DNA of 64,000 nt, from assembly GCA_014896375.1 (NCBI GenBank), contig JADBKN010000008.1, positions 1 through 64,000 on the forward strand, in the 5' to 3' direction. Of this stretch, positions 28,477 to 39,968 are shown piece by piece. A program made the translations under genes and the position numbers. The notes under the pieces are model-generated. The model had not been told where the DNA came from and did no database searches. It was given only the letters and a program-made list of their open reading frames with translations. This DNA is from Bacillota bacterium. Its GTDB lineage: Bacteria; Bacillota; Sulfobacillia; RBS10-35; Bu92. Position 1 is the stretch's first letter. Every line of letters starts with the position of its first letter.

Positions 28477-28506
28477 TTGCCCCCCGTTTTTCCGCCGTGC
28501 TACACT
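28477..28506 (+). promoter_or_regulatory. Candidate secA promoter
   Basis: TTGCCC (28477-28482), 18-bp spacer, TACACT (28501-28506), with TGC before the -10 (TGCTACACT). The start would fall at about 28513, at the base of the following hairpin. Confidence 0.5.
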
Positions 28507-28513
28507 GGTGCAA

Positions 28514-28546
28514 GGCGCGGGCGCCGGACACGGACGCGCCTTTTTT
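28514..28546 (+). terminator. Hairpin with T run just upstream of secA
   Basis: GGCGCG (28514-28519), 15-base loop that can pair further, CGCGCC (28535-28540), then six T. It looks like an intrinsic terminator, either for the upstream operon or as an attenuator at the very 5' end of the secA message; secA starts 23 bases later. Confidence 0.65.
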
Positions 28547-28568
28547 CACCGCACTGGGGGGCATCCAC

Positions 28569-31391
<2,823 letters not shown>

Positions 31392-31443
31392 ACGGCCGGC
31401 GGCAGAGAAAGAGAATGTGAGAACGGCAAGGGGAATGTGGACC

Positions 31444-32575
31444 ATGTACGAAGAGGAACGGCGGAACCTGGGCGCGCTGGCGGCGCGGCTCGACGAACTC
31501 GGGAGGTCTCTTTGACCACGCCGGCCTGAAGGCGGCGGTGGCGGAGGGGGAGCGCCGCATGGCGGAGCCGTCCTTCTGGGACGATCCGGACGCGGCGCAG
31601 GCCTTCATCCGCCAGCACCGCGTGCGCCAGAACCGGCTGGAGCGCTACGAGGAACTGCGGCACGAGCACGAGGAACTGACGGTCCTCTGCGACCTTCTGG
31701 AGGCCGAGCCGGGCGATGCCGCCCTGGAGCGCGAGCTGCGCAGCCGGCTCGCGTCCCTTGAGCAGTCCCTGGAACGGTTCGAGGTGGAGCTTCTCCTCAC
31801 CGGGCCGTACGACCAGAAGGACGCGCTCCTCTCCATCCACCCCGGCGCGGGCGGCACGGAGTCCCAGGACTGGGCCGCCATGCTCATGCGCATGTACACG
31901 CGCTGGGCGGAGGACCACGGCTACAAGGTGGAGACGCTCGACTACCTCGAGGGCGAGGAGGCCGGCATCAAGAGCGTGACGCTCGCCATCCGCGGGCCGA
32001 ACGCCTACGGTTTCTTGCGCCCGGAGCGGGGCGTGCACCGGCTCGTGCGCCACTCTCCCTTCGACGCCTCGGGGCGGCGGCACACGTCCTTCGCGTCCGT
32101 CGACGTGCTGCCGGTCCTGGAGGAGGCCGAGGTGGAGATCCGCCCGGAGGACCTGCGCATCGACACGTACCGCGCGAGCGGCGCCGGCGGCCAGCACGTG
32201 AACAAGACCGAGTCGGCGGTGCGCATCACGCACCTGCCCACGGGCATCGTGGTCACCTGCCAGAACGAGCGCTCCCAGCACGCCAACCGCGAATCGGCCA
32301 TGACGATGCTGCGCGCGCGCCTGGCCCAGCGCATGATGGAGGAGCGGGAGAAAGAGCTGCAGGCGGAGCGCGGGCAGGTCGGCGAGATCGCCTGGGGCAA
32401 CCAGATCCGCTCCTACGTCTTCGAACCGTACACGCTCGTCAAGGACCACCGCACGGACCTCGCCGTCGGCAACATCAAGGCGGTGATGGACGGCGAGATC
32501 GACCCCTTCATCTTCGCCTACCTGAGGCAGCAGATGGCGGCGGCCGGCGCGGAGCGAAGCGGGTCGCGGGCATGA
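31444..32575 (+). CDS. prfB: Peptide chain release factor 2, with programmed +1 frameshift
   Basis: Releases peptides at UGA and UAA. Translation starts at ATG 31444, runs 23 codons to CTT-TGA (31510-31515), and must slip +1 to read GAC at 31514 for the remaining 354 codons. The product has the GGQ motif (RASGAGGQHVNKTESAVRI) and the anticodon-like SPF (RHSPFDASGRRHTSF). The only in-frame stop is UGA, so low RF2 raises its own synthesis. secA lies upstream and a DUF2993 gene overlaps the stop. Confidence 0.97.
31501..31516 (+). promoter_or_regulatory. prfB +1 frameshift site
   Basis: GGGAGGTCTCTTTGAC: a Shine-Dalgarno-like GGGAGG, the slippery CTT and the UGA-C stop context, spaced exactly as in the autoregulatory frameshift site of bacterial prfB. 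Confidence 0.96.
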
Positions 32576-33372
32576 CGGCGCCGGGGGCGCGGTCGCGGCT
32601 CGCGGGCGCGGCGCTTTTCGCCGCCTGCCTGGCGCTGGGCGTGGAATTCCTCGTGCCGCCGCTCGCCGGCAGCGTGGCCGCGGCCGCGCTGGCGCCGAGC
32701 TTCGGGCCGGGCGCGGAGGTGCGCGTGGACGTGCGCGGCTCGGGCTTCCGCCTCCTTGAAGGGCGCGCCGAGGAGGTGCGCGTGGAGGCGCGCCGCGCCG
32801 TGGTGGGCGGCCTGCCGGTCTCGCAGCTCAGCGGCTCGCTCTACGGCGTGCGCCTCGACCCGCTCTCCCCCTGGCGCGGCGGCCGGCCGGCGCTGCGCGC
32901 GGTGACGCGCAGCCGCGCCACCTTCCGCATCTCCCAAGGCGACATCGCCCGCTGGCTCGCCGAACGGGGCGCCCGCGCGCGCGCGGCGGGGCAGGACGGC
33001 TGGTTCGAGGCGCCCTCCGTGACGATCGGCGACGGCTGGATCGAGGTGCGCGGCACCGCGCACTATCTGGGCGCCGCCCTCCCCGTGGCGGCGCGCGGGC
33101 GGATCGTGGCCGAAGCGCAGGAGAGCGCCCTGGCCTTCCGCTTCGACGAGCTCACAGTGGGCGGCCGGGCCGTGCCCGCGGCGCTGGCCAACGCCGTCTT
33201 CCAGCTGCTCGGCGGCGGCGCGCGCGTGCAGTTCAACCTGGGGAGCCTGCCGCTTCAGGTCACGGGCGTGGAGCTCTCCAGCGGCTGGGCCACCGTCACG
33301 GCGGCCGGCGGCGCGTGGGCGGCGCCGTCGGGGGCGACGGCGGCGGCGCCTTTGGGGCGTGCGGTGCTGTGA
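32572..33372 (+). CDS. DUF2993 (LmeA-like) secreted protein
   Basis: 266 residues with an N-terminal membrane/signal helix (GAALFAACLALGVEFLVPPLAG) and an extracytoplasmic domain of the DUF2993 type: EVRVEARRAVVGGLPVSQLS, FRISQGDIARWLAERG and a final beta-rich part. Members are found in actinobacteria and Bacillota; LmeA in mycobacteria acts in mannan elongation. Coupled to prfB by ATGA and to the glycosyltransferase downstream by GTGA. The link to cell-wall glycan is inference from the neighbour. Confidence 0.8.
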   Translation: MTAPGARSRLAGAALFAACLALGVEFLVPPLAGSVAAAALAPSFGPGAEVRVDVRGSGFRLLEGRAEEVRVEARRAVVGGLPVSQLSGSLYGVRLDPLSPWRGGRPALRAVTRSRATFRISQGDIARWLAERGARARAAGQDGWFEAPSVTIGDGWIEVRGTAHYLGAALPVAARGRIVAEAQESALAFRFDELTVGGRAVPAALANAVFQLLGGGARVQFNLGSLPLQVTGVELSSGWATVTAAGGAWAAPSGATAAAPLGRAVL

Positions 33373-34142
33373 CCGGCGGCCGCGTGCTCGTGCTGGGCGT
33401 CGCCGTGGACCGCGTGGACGCGGCGGCGGCGCTGGAGCGCGCCAGCGAGATCGTGGAGTCCGGCGCGGGCGGGCTGATCGTCACCGTCAACCCGGAGATG
33501 ATCATGGCGTCCGCGAACGACGCGGCGCTCGCGGAGGCGCTGCGCCGGGCGGAACTGGCCGTGGCCGACGGCGCCGGGGTGGTGTGGGCCGCGCGGCGCC
33601 TGGGGGACCCGCTGCCGGAGCGCGTGCCGGGCATCGAGCTGGCGGAGGGGTTGCTCGCCCGGGCCGAGGCGCGCGGCTGGAGCGTCTACTTCCTCGGTGC
33701 GCGGCCGGAGGTGGTGAGGGCGGCAGTGGCGCGCCTCAAGGAGCGCCATCCGCGCCTGCGCGTGGCCGGCGCGCGCGACGGCTACTTCCGCCCGGAGGAG
33801 GCGCCCGCGGTGGCGCGCTCTGTGGCGGAGAGCGGCGCGCAGCTGCTCCTCATGGGCATGGGCGTGCCGCGGGAGCAGCACTTCTGGCTGCGCCAGCGCG
33901 CCCTTTTGGGCGGCGTGGCGGCGATGGGGGTGGGCGGCAGCTTCGACGTGTGGAGCGGCACGGCGCGGCGCGCGCCGGCCTGGATGCGCCGGCGGAACCT
34001 GGAGTGGCTCTACCGGCTTGTGACGGAGCCGCGCCGCTGGCGCCGGCAGCTGGCGCTGCCGGCGTTCGCCCTACGCGTGCTCGCGGCCGCGGCGCGCGCC
34101 CGGCGCGGCCGCGGGGGCCGGGGGCGGCGCGCCGGCGCCTGA
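33369..34142 (+). CDS. WecG/TagA/CpsF family glycosyltransferase
   Basis: Family adds N-acetylmannosamine (uronic acid) to undecaprenyl-linked GlcNAc in wall teichoic acid or enterobacterial common antigen synthesis. The 257-residue product has VTVNPEMIMASANDAALAEA, VADGAGVVWAARRLG, ERVPGIELAEGLL and MGMGVPREQHFW, the family blocks. GTG 33369 overlaps the preceding stop. An Arg-rich tail ends the protein, and its last 72 bases overlap the convergent csaB gene. Acceptor and sugar are unknown here. Confidence 0.9.
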   Translation: MTGGRVLVLGVAVDRVDAAAALERASEIVESGAGGLIVTVNPEMIMASANDAALAEALRRAELAVADGAGVVWAARRLGDPLPERVPGIELAEGLLARAEARGWSVYFLGARPEVVRAAVARLKERHPRLRVAGARDGYFRPEEAPAVARSVAESGAQLLLMGMGVPREQHFWLRQRALLGGVAAMGVGGSFDVWSGTARRAPAWMRRRNLEWLYRLVTEPRRWRRQLALPAFALRVLAAAARARRGRGGRGRRAGA

Positions 34143-35261
34143 TGCGCCCGGCGGCGCGGGCGCCTGCAGGAGCGCCGCCGCCAGCGCCGCGTTGCGCCGG
34201 GCGCCCGCCTGCAGCTCCGGGCGCCGGCGCGCCAGCTCCTCCGCGCGCCGTGGCTGCTCCCGCAGGGCGGCGTCCATGCGGCGCAGGAGGGTGTCGAGGT
34301 CCGGCAGGGACTCGATGCGGCCGAGGATCGGCAGCCCGAGTTCCCGCGCCACGCCGTCCACTTTGGGGTCATAGGAGATGGCGATGGCCGGTTGCGCCGC
34401 CACGGCCGCCAGCACCAGGGCGTGCAGGCGCATGGTGACGACGGCCCCCGCCTGCCCGAGGAGCGCCAAAAGGCCCGCCGTGTCCGCCGGGTCGAGGTCC
34501 GGCACCAGGGCACCGGCGCCGGTGCGCGCCACGAGTTCCCTCGCGAGCCCGAGGTCCACGCGCGGGTGCATGGCCAGGAAGACGGGCCGCAGGCCGTGGC
34601 GCTCGGCCACCTGCCGCGCCAGGATGACGAGGTCGTCGAGGCGCGCGGCCACGCCCGGCCACGGCCGCAGGGCGTAGAGCGCGTACGAGCCGCGCGCCAG
34701 ACGCCAGCGCGCCAACATGCCGGCGGCCGCGGCCGGGCGGTATTCCAGCGCGAAGGCGGCGTCGGCCGTCACCTCGGCGGGGATCGCGTCGCCCGCCCAT
34801 TCGCGCAGCGTCTCAAGGGAATCGTGGTCGCGCAGGGTGACGAGGTCGGCCGCAGCGAGGGCGCGCAGCGCGAGCCGCCGGCCCAGCGGGCTGCGGACGG
34901 GCCCGAGGCCGTTCGCGTAGAAGATCACGCGCGCGCCCAGCCGCCGCGCGAGAAGGATCATGCCGGCGTAGTAGACGAGGGAGCGCAGGCTCGTGACATC
35001 CTGGAGGAGCGTGCCGCCGCCGAGGATGAGCGCGTCGGCGCGGCGCAGGGCGAGGGCCGCCGCCGGCCGCAGGCGGTGGACGGCGCGCACACCGAAGTGG
35101 CGCGCGGTGGCCGCCGGGTCCGCGGAGAGCACGGTGAGGTCGATGCCGGGACAGGCGGCGCGAAGGTCGCCGATCACAGCGCGCAGGAGCGCCTCGTCGC
35201 CGGCGTTGCCGAAGCCGTAGTACCCGAGGAGCGCTGCGCGCGGCGGCCGGGCGGCCGTCAT
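34071..35261 (-). CDS. csaB: Polysaccharide pyruvyl transferase CsaB
   Basis: Adds ketal-pyruvate to the secondary cell-wall polysaccharide so that SLH-domain S-layer proteins can bind. The 396-residue product begins ALLGYYGFGNAGDEALLRAV, the csaB signature, and has ILGGGTLLQDVTS and MRLHALVLAAVAAQP with the conserved HALV. ATG 35261 is coupled to the upstream glycosyltransferase stop. Last gene of a minus-strand envelope operon. The tail (about 365-396) is Ala/Pro-rich and overlaps the WecG-type gene on the other strand. Confidence 0.94.
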   Translation of the reverse strand: MTAARPPRAALLGYYGFGNAGDEALLRAVIGDLRAACPGIDLTVLSADPAATARHFGVRAVHRLRPAAALALRRADALILGGGTLLQDVTSLRSLVYYAGMILLARRLGARVIFYANGLGPVRSPLGRRLALRALAAADLVTLRDHDSLETLREWAGDAIPAEVTADAAFALEYRPAAAAGMLARWRLARGSYALYALRPWPGVAARLDDLVILARQVAERHGLRPVFLAMHPRVDLGLARELVARTGAGALVPDLDPADTAGLLALLGQAGAVVTMRLHALVLAAVAAQPAIAISYDPKVDGVARELGLPILGRIESLPDLDTLLRRMDAALREQPRRAEELARRRPELQAGARRNAALAAALLQAPAPPGASGAGAPPPAPAAAPGARRGREHA

Positions 35262-36490
35262 GCGGCGCGGCCCCCCAGGAGGCGCAGGTAGAGGTCCCGC
35301 AGCGCCTGCGCCATCTGCGGCGCGCTGTGGTGCGCGAGCGCGTGGCGTCTGGCGGCCTCGCCCATGCGCGCGCGCAGCGCGGCGTCGGCCGCGAGGCGCG
35401 CGGCGGCGCGGGCGGCGGCCTCCGCGTCCCCCGGCGGCACGACGAAGCCCGCCACGCCGTCCGGCACCGCCTCCGGAAGCCCGCCCACCCCCGTGACGAC
35501 GCACGGCCGACCCGCCATGCACGCCTCCACGGCCGCGAGAGGCAGCGCCTCCGTGCGGGAGAGGAGCATGAAGACGTCGGCCGCGGCCAGGAGGCCCGGG
35601 ACGTCCTCGACAAAGCCGAGCAAGACCTCGCCTGGCAGGCGCGCGCGCGCCGCCGCGGCGCGCAGTTCCGCCGCCAGGGGCCCGTCGCCGGCGATGGCGA
35701 AGCGCAGGCGGGGCGGGCGCGCCCCGGCCGCTGCGGGCGCGGGCCCGTCCGCCGGCGTGCGCCCGGCCGCAGCCCCGGGTGCGGGCGCGTCCGCCCGCGC
35801 CCCCGCGTCCGCGGCCATCCCCTCACCGGCCAGCAGCCGGCCGGCCGCCGCGAGCCACGTGTCCCAGCCTTTCTCCGGCACGAGGCGCCCCGTGCCGAGG
35901 ATGAGGACATCGTCCTCCTCAAGCCCCAGGCGCGCGCGCCACAGCGGGCGCCGCGCACCGGCCTCGAGGAACGGCGCCGGGTCGACGCCCGAAGGGATGA
36001 CGTGCACGCGCGCGGGCGGGACGCCGTCCTGCAGCAACTCCTCCGCCACGGCGCGGGAGACGGCCACCGCCACATGAGGAAGGGCGGCCTCGGCGCGCCG
36101 CCGGAGGAACGACCAGCGCCCGCCCTGCCACTGGGCGCTCTCACGGCGGCTCGAGCCGTGGCGCGTGTAGACGACGAGCGGCACGCCGGTGCAGGCGGCC
36201 GCAAGGCGCGCGCTGAGGCTGGCGTGGGCGTGGACCACGTTCGGGCGCAGCCGGCGCAGGCGCCGCGCGAGGTGCCAGACGGAGCGCGCGTCGAGGGAGC
36301 GCGCGGGCAGGTCGGGCGCCTCCACGCGCCAGCGCCCGCGCGCGGCCGCCTCCAGGCGCGCGGCCAGCTCCCCGCGCGGCGCGATCACCGTCAGCTCGTC
36401 GCCGGCCCAGGCGGGCTGTTCCAAGAGCGTCCAGAGGTAGCGGCCGGCGCCTCCCAGGCCACGGTCGCTGATCACGTGGACGATGCGCAT
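35258..36490 (-). CDS. GT4-family glycosyltransferase
   Basis: 410 residues with the GT-B two-domain fold: N-terminal MRIVHVISDRGLGGAGRYLW and VVHAHASLSARLAA, C-terminal VIPSGVDPAPFL, ILGTGRLVPEKGWDTWL and the EX7E region SRTEALPLAAVEACMAG. Probably adds a sugar to the wall polysaccharide. An Ala/Asp/Pro-rich insert of about 25 residues lies in the middle (PAPGAAAGRTPADGPAPAAA). Overlaps the downstream csaB by four bases and the upstream ligase-like gene by 19. Confidence 0.92.
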   Translation of the reverse strand: MRIVHVISDRGLGGAGRYLWTLLEQPAWAGDELTVIAPRGELAARLEAAARGRWRVEAPDLPARSLDARSVWHLARRLRRLRPNVVHAHASLSARLAAACTGVPLVVYTRHGSSRRESAQWQGGRWSFLRRRAEAALPHVAVAVSRAVAEELLQDGVPPARVHVIPSGVDPAPFLEAGARRPLWRARLGLEEDDVLILGTGRLVPEKGWDTWLAAAGRLLAGEGMAADAGARADAPAPGAAAGRTPADGPAPAAAGARPPRLRFAIAGDGPLAAELRAAAARARLPGEVLLGFVEDVPGLLAAADVFMLLSRTEALPLAAVEACMAGRPCVVTGVGGLPEAVPDGVAGFVVPPGDAEAAARAAARLAADAALRARMGEAARRHALAHHSAPQMAQALRDLYLRLLGGRAA

Positions 36491-38067
36491 GCCGCGCCCC
36501 CCTCCGCCGCCTCCTTCTGTGCCTCCGCCGGCGCCTCGCCCGGCGCGCCCGCGGCGCGCAGGAGGCGCGCGCAGGCCGCGCCCAGGCCCGCCCCCAGCCA
36601 GAGGCCCATGGCGGCGCGCGGGCTGAACCAGACGTTGTCCGTCAGCCCCTCGAAGAGCAGCGCCACGCAGGCCGCCAGCGCCGCCGCAGCCGCGAGGCGT
36701 GTGCCTTCCGCTCCCGACGCCACGCGCCGCAGGGCCGCGCGCAGGAACGTGAACGCCAGGGCGGCGGCCAGCCAGAGGAAGAGCAGGAGCCCCGGCAGGC
36801 CGGTCTCCGCCAGAAGCTCAAGGTAGATGTCGTGCGCGTGGGCGGCTTCCGTGCCGGCGATCATGAAGTGCGGGTACACGGCCGCGAAGGCCGACTGGCC
36901 GAGGCCCACGCCCGTCCAGAGGTAGGCGCGCACCATGTGCAGCACGCCCGTCCAGATGGCGAAGCGGTACTGAATCGACGTGTCCTGACCGCTGGCCAGG
37001 GACTCCAGCCGCACCTGGATGGCGTGCGGCCCGGCGGCGACAAGCGCGGCGAGGGCGGCCGCCATGGCCGCCCAGGCGAGCGGGAAGTAGCGCGGCCGCC
37101 AGAGGCTGCCGAGGATGGCGAAGGCCAGCACGGCCGCCAGCCAGCCGCCGCGGGAGAACGTGTACAGGTCGCCCGCGAGCGTCACGCCGAGGAGCGTCAG
37201 CGCCCCGAGCTTCAGCAGCCAGCGCCGCTCCGAGAGCACGAGCGCCGCGATGAAGGGCAGCGTGGCGGTGAAATAGGACGCCAGCGCGTTCGGGTCGTCA
37301 AAGACGGAGAACACCCGCGTGCTGAGGCCCGGGTTGGCCTGCTCGTCGATCCAGCGGGGCGTCTGGATGCCGGCGTAGGCCTGCGCGAGCCCGATGACGG
37401 AGGTGAGGGCGGCGCCGAGCGCGAGGCTCCACTGCACGCCGCGCACCGCCGCCGGCGAGGTGACGGCCTCGAACATGAAGAGGAAGAGCAGGAATTGGCT
37501 GAGCCAAAGGACGAGGCTCACGAGGCTGGGCAGGGGCGTGACGCTCGCGAGCGCGGAGATGGCCACGGCCGCCGCGAAGAGACCGAGCGGCCAGGCGGCC
37601 GCCGGGCGGCGCAGGAGCGCCTGCCCGCGCGCCCAGCGGCGCAGGAGAAGCGCCACGGCCGCCGCCCAGATCAGGGCCACGTCCAATGACGTGGGGAGCA
37701 GCGGGAAGGCCATGGCCAGGTAGGCCGGCAGCCGGTCCAGCGGCGCGGCGCGCAGGAGCGCGCTGCCGGCCGCCCACGGCCGCAGCGCCTCCAGCCGCCG
37801 GGCCGCGCGCCGCGCGGCCGTCCCGGCGAGGCTTGAGGGCCAGGCGGCGCCCGCGCGCGCCGCTTCCCGGGAGAGCCGGCCGAAGAGGCTGCCCTCCCAG
37901 ACGATGGCCGCGAGGCGCCAGAGGGCCCCGAGCGCGCCGGCCGTGCGGCTTTCGCGCACCACGAGCCCGGCCGCCTCCCAGAATGACGCCGCCGCGCGCG
38001 CGACGGCGCTGCCGCGGATGATCGTCCCCGCGTTTACTTGCCCTCGCCTCCCACCTCGATGTTCCAC
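36472..38067 (-). CDS. O-antigen ligase/polymerase-like membrane protein
   Basis: 531 residues, with more than ten membrane helices and the Wzy/WaaL-type periplasmic loop: DPNALASYFTATLPF, FSRGGWLAA, and AHAHDIYLELLAETGLPGLL, which carries the H-x-x-Y-x-E-x-x-x-x-x-G signature. Likely polymerises or ligates wall polysaccharide on the outer membrane face. The start is uncertain: GTG 38067 overlaps the upstream gene by 34 bases, and no ATG/GTG with a good site follows closely. Internal to the csaB operon. Confidence 0.85.
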   Translation of the reverse strand: MEHRGGRRGQVNAGTIIRGSAVARAAASFWEAAGLVVRESRTAGALGALWRLAAIVWEGSLFGRLSREAARAGAAWPSSLAGTAARRAARRLEALRPWAAGSALLRAAPLDRLPAYLAMAFPLLPTSLDVALIWAAAVALLLRRWARGQALLRRPAAAWPLGLFAAAVAISALASVTPLPSLVSLVLWLSQFLLFLFMFEAVTSPAAVRGVQWSLALGAALTSVIGLAQAYAGIQTPRWIDEQANPGLSTRVFSVFDDPNALASYFTATLPFIAALVLSERRWLLKLGALTLLGVTLAGDLYTFSRGGWLAAVLAFAILGSLWRPRYFPLAWAAMAAALAALVAAGPHAIQVRLESLASGQDTSIQYRFAIWTGVLHMVRAYLWTGVGLGQSAFAAVYPHFMIAGTEAAHAHDIYLELLAETGLPGLLLFLWLAAALAFTFLRAALRRVASGAEGTRLAAAAALAACVALLFEGLTDNVWFSPRAAMGLWLGAGLGAACARLLRAAGAPGEAPAEAQKEAAEGGAACASST

Positions 38068-38531
38068 ACGGTCCCGGTGACGCCCCAGATGCGCGTCTGG
38101 AACTGCAGCGCCGTGCCGATGTGGATCTGCTGCGTGCCCACCATCACGGAGGTCGGTGTGGCCTTGCCCCGCCCGCTGATCGTGACGTAGACGTCCTTGT
38201 AGACGGTGGAGCGCTCCTGGGTCTGCGTGCCGTCCGGGTTCTGCACGAGGACCAGCGAGGGCTCCACCTTGACGGCCGTCACCTTGCCGAGATAGCTGTT
38301 CGTGCGCGTCTCGTAGACGGCGTCTCCCACGTGGATGGCGTCCGCCGTGGGGCCGCGCACGGCGGCGACGAGCGCCGTGAACGTGATGGGGACGTCGCTC
38401 TCCGCGGCCACCGTGCGCCCCGGTCCCAGCCAGCTGTAGGCGAGGCGCGCGGCCAGGGCCACGACCAGCAACACCACGAGGAAGTCGAGCACGTTGATGC
38501 GGCCGAAGAGCCGCCCTTGACGGTCGATCAT
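38034..38531 (-). CDS. DUF4330 membrane-anchored protein
   Basis: 165 residues: short cytoplasmic start DRQGRLFGRINVLDF, one membrane helix (LVVLLVVALAARLAY), and a beta-rich outer domain ending WGVTGTVWNIEVGGEGK. This start is typical of DUF4330 proteins, which are found in polysaccharide operons of Bacillota. ATG 38531 overlaps the upstream glycosyltransferase stop. Function unknown; it may work with the ligase-like protein. Confidence 0.85.
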   Translation of the reverse strand: MIDRQGRLFGRINVLDFLVVLLVVALAARLAYSWLGPGRTVAAESDVPITFTALVAAVRGPTADAIHVGDAVYETRTNSYLGKVTAVKVEPSLVLVQNPDGTQTQERSTVYKDVYVTISGRGKATPTSVMVGTQQIHIGTALQFQTRIWGVTGTVWNIEVGGEGK

Positions 38532-39676
38532 GCCGTCACCTCCGTTGCCGTTCGATCCGTCCGCCGCAGGCGGAGCGCGTCCTCATACGCGGCCACCACC
38601 GCCCGCACCATGGACTCGATGGAATATCGCGCGACGACCACGTCCCGCCCGAAGGACCCCAGCCGGCGGAGTTCCTCCGGGCGCTCGAGGCCCGCCGCGA
38701 GCAGCGCCGCGAGCGCCTCGCCCGTGGCCGGCACGCCGCCGCCGCGCCCGGAGAGGTTCGTGCGCGCGAGCGCCTCCCAGGTCTCCGGCGCGGCCCAGCC
38801 GGCGAGGCCGCCGGCGCCGGCCACGATGAGCGGCCGGCCGCAGGCCATGGCCTCGAGGGCGGCGCGGCCGGCGGCCACGACGGCGTCCGCGCGCTGCAGG
38901 TAGGGGAGCGGGTCCGGCCGCGCGCCCACGAGGCGCACGACCTCGCGGCCGGCGCGCGCGTTGGCCTCCCGCGCGCGCGCGGCCACGGCCGCTTCGCCGC
39001 GGCCGCCGCCCACGATGAGCGCGCGCAGGCGCGGCCAGCGCGGCGCAAGGGCCGCGGCCGCGTCGCAGAGCGCCAGGGCGGGCTCCAGGACCTCGTCGAG
39101 CCGGCTCACATGCACGATCACCGGGCCGTCGTCCGGCGCGGCTCCCTCCACCGGCGGCGGCGCCGCGGCCGGCGCGAAGTGCTCCGTGTCGACGCCGTTC
39201 GGGATCACGCGCACGCGCTCCTCGGGCGCGCCCAGGCGCTCGACGAGATGCTCCTTCACCTCGGCGCTGACGGCGATCGTGACGTCGCCCCAGCGGCTCA
39301 CGCGCCGCCAGAACCAGCCGGCCTGGTACACGCCGTGGTAGGTCGTGACGAGCGGCAGGCCCAAGCCGCGCCGCGCCGTCTCGCTCACCCACGCCGGAAT
39401 GCGCGCGTGCGCGTGCAGCACGTCCGGCGCTTCCTCGCGCAGCGCGCGCCGCACGCGGCCCAGCGCGCGCAGCACGTCCAGCGGCGAACGGCTGGCGAGC
39501 GGCGCGCGCAGGTGGCGGATGCCGGCCGCCTCCAGGCGCGCCACGAGGCGCCCGCCGGCGGAGACGACGACCGGCGTCCAGCCGTGCCGCAGGAGGCCTT
39601 CGGCCAGGGTGACGACGTGCGTCTCCGCGCCGCCGAGATCGAGCGCCATGGCCAAGAGCATCACCTTGCGCGCCAC
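38528..39676 (-). CDS. GT4-family glycosyltransferase, first gene of the csaB operon
   Basis: 382 residues, GT-B fold: MALDLGGAETHVVTLAEGLL at the start, DVLHAHARIPAWV, RVIPNGVDTEHFAP and a C-terminal YLQRADAVVAAGRAALEAMA donor-binding region. GTG 39676 follows GGGAGCGGTGAGG; the open frame extends further up without support. It transcribes away from ftsE. It resembles glycosyltransferases that head spore-coat or wall-polysaccharide clusters. Sugar unknown. Confidence 0.9.
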   Translation of the reverse strand: MARKVMLLAMALDLGGAETHVVTLAEGLLRHGWTPVVVSAGGRLVARLEAAGIRHLRAPLASRSPLDVLRALGRVRRALREEAPDVLHAHARIPAWVSETARRGLGLPLVTTYHGVYQAGWFWRRVSRWGDVTIAVSAEVKEHLVERLGAPEERVRVIPNGVDTEHFAPAAAPPPVEGAAPDDGPVIVHVSRLDEVLEPALALCDAAAALAPRWPRLRALIVGGGRGEAAVAARAREANARAGREVVRLVGARPDPLPYLQRADAVVAAGRAALEAMACGRPLIVAGAGGLAGWAAPETWEALARTNLSGRGGGVPATGEALAALLAAGLERPEELRRLGSFGRDVVVARYSIESMVRAVVAAYEDALRLRRTDRTATEVTA

Positions 39677-39968
39677 CGACGCCTCACCGCTCCCGCCGCG
39701 GGCCCGCGCCGCCCGTGATGCGCATGTCCAGCGCGCGGGCGGCGCCATTCCGTTCTATGATCACGCAGGAACCGGCACCGGACAAGGCGCAGCACAAGTT
39801 TACATTTTTCTTACAGGGGCGCCACCGCGCAGGAACAGCCGAAATTCTGTCGAACTGCGGAGGGTGCGGCCCGGCCGGACAAGCCCCGCGCGCCCGCGGC
39901 GCGCTCTTGACCGTGCGGTGCCGGCCCGGCCGCGACGCCGCGGCCGTCGGCCGTGCCCTGAGAGCGAG
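39677..39968. other. Divergent control region between the csaB operon and ftsE
   Basis: 292 bases. It includes an AT-rich stretch around 39795-39820 (AAGTTTACATTTTTCTTACA) unlike its surroundings, a likely place for the divergent promoters. No clean -35/-10 pair could be fixed and no gene was seen. Confidence 0.4.
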
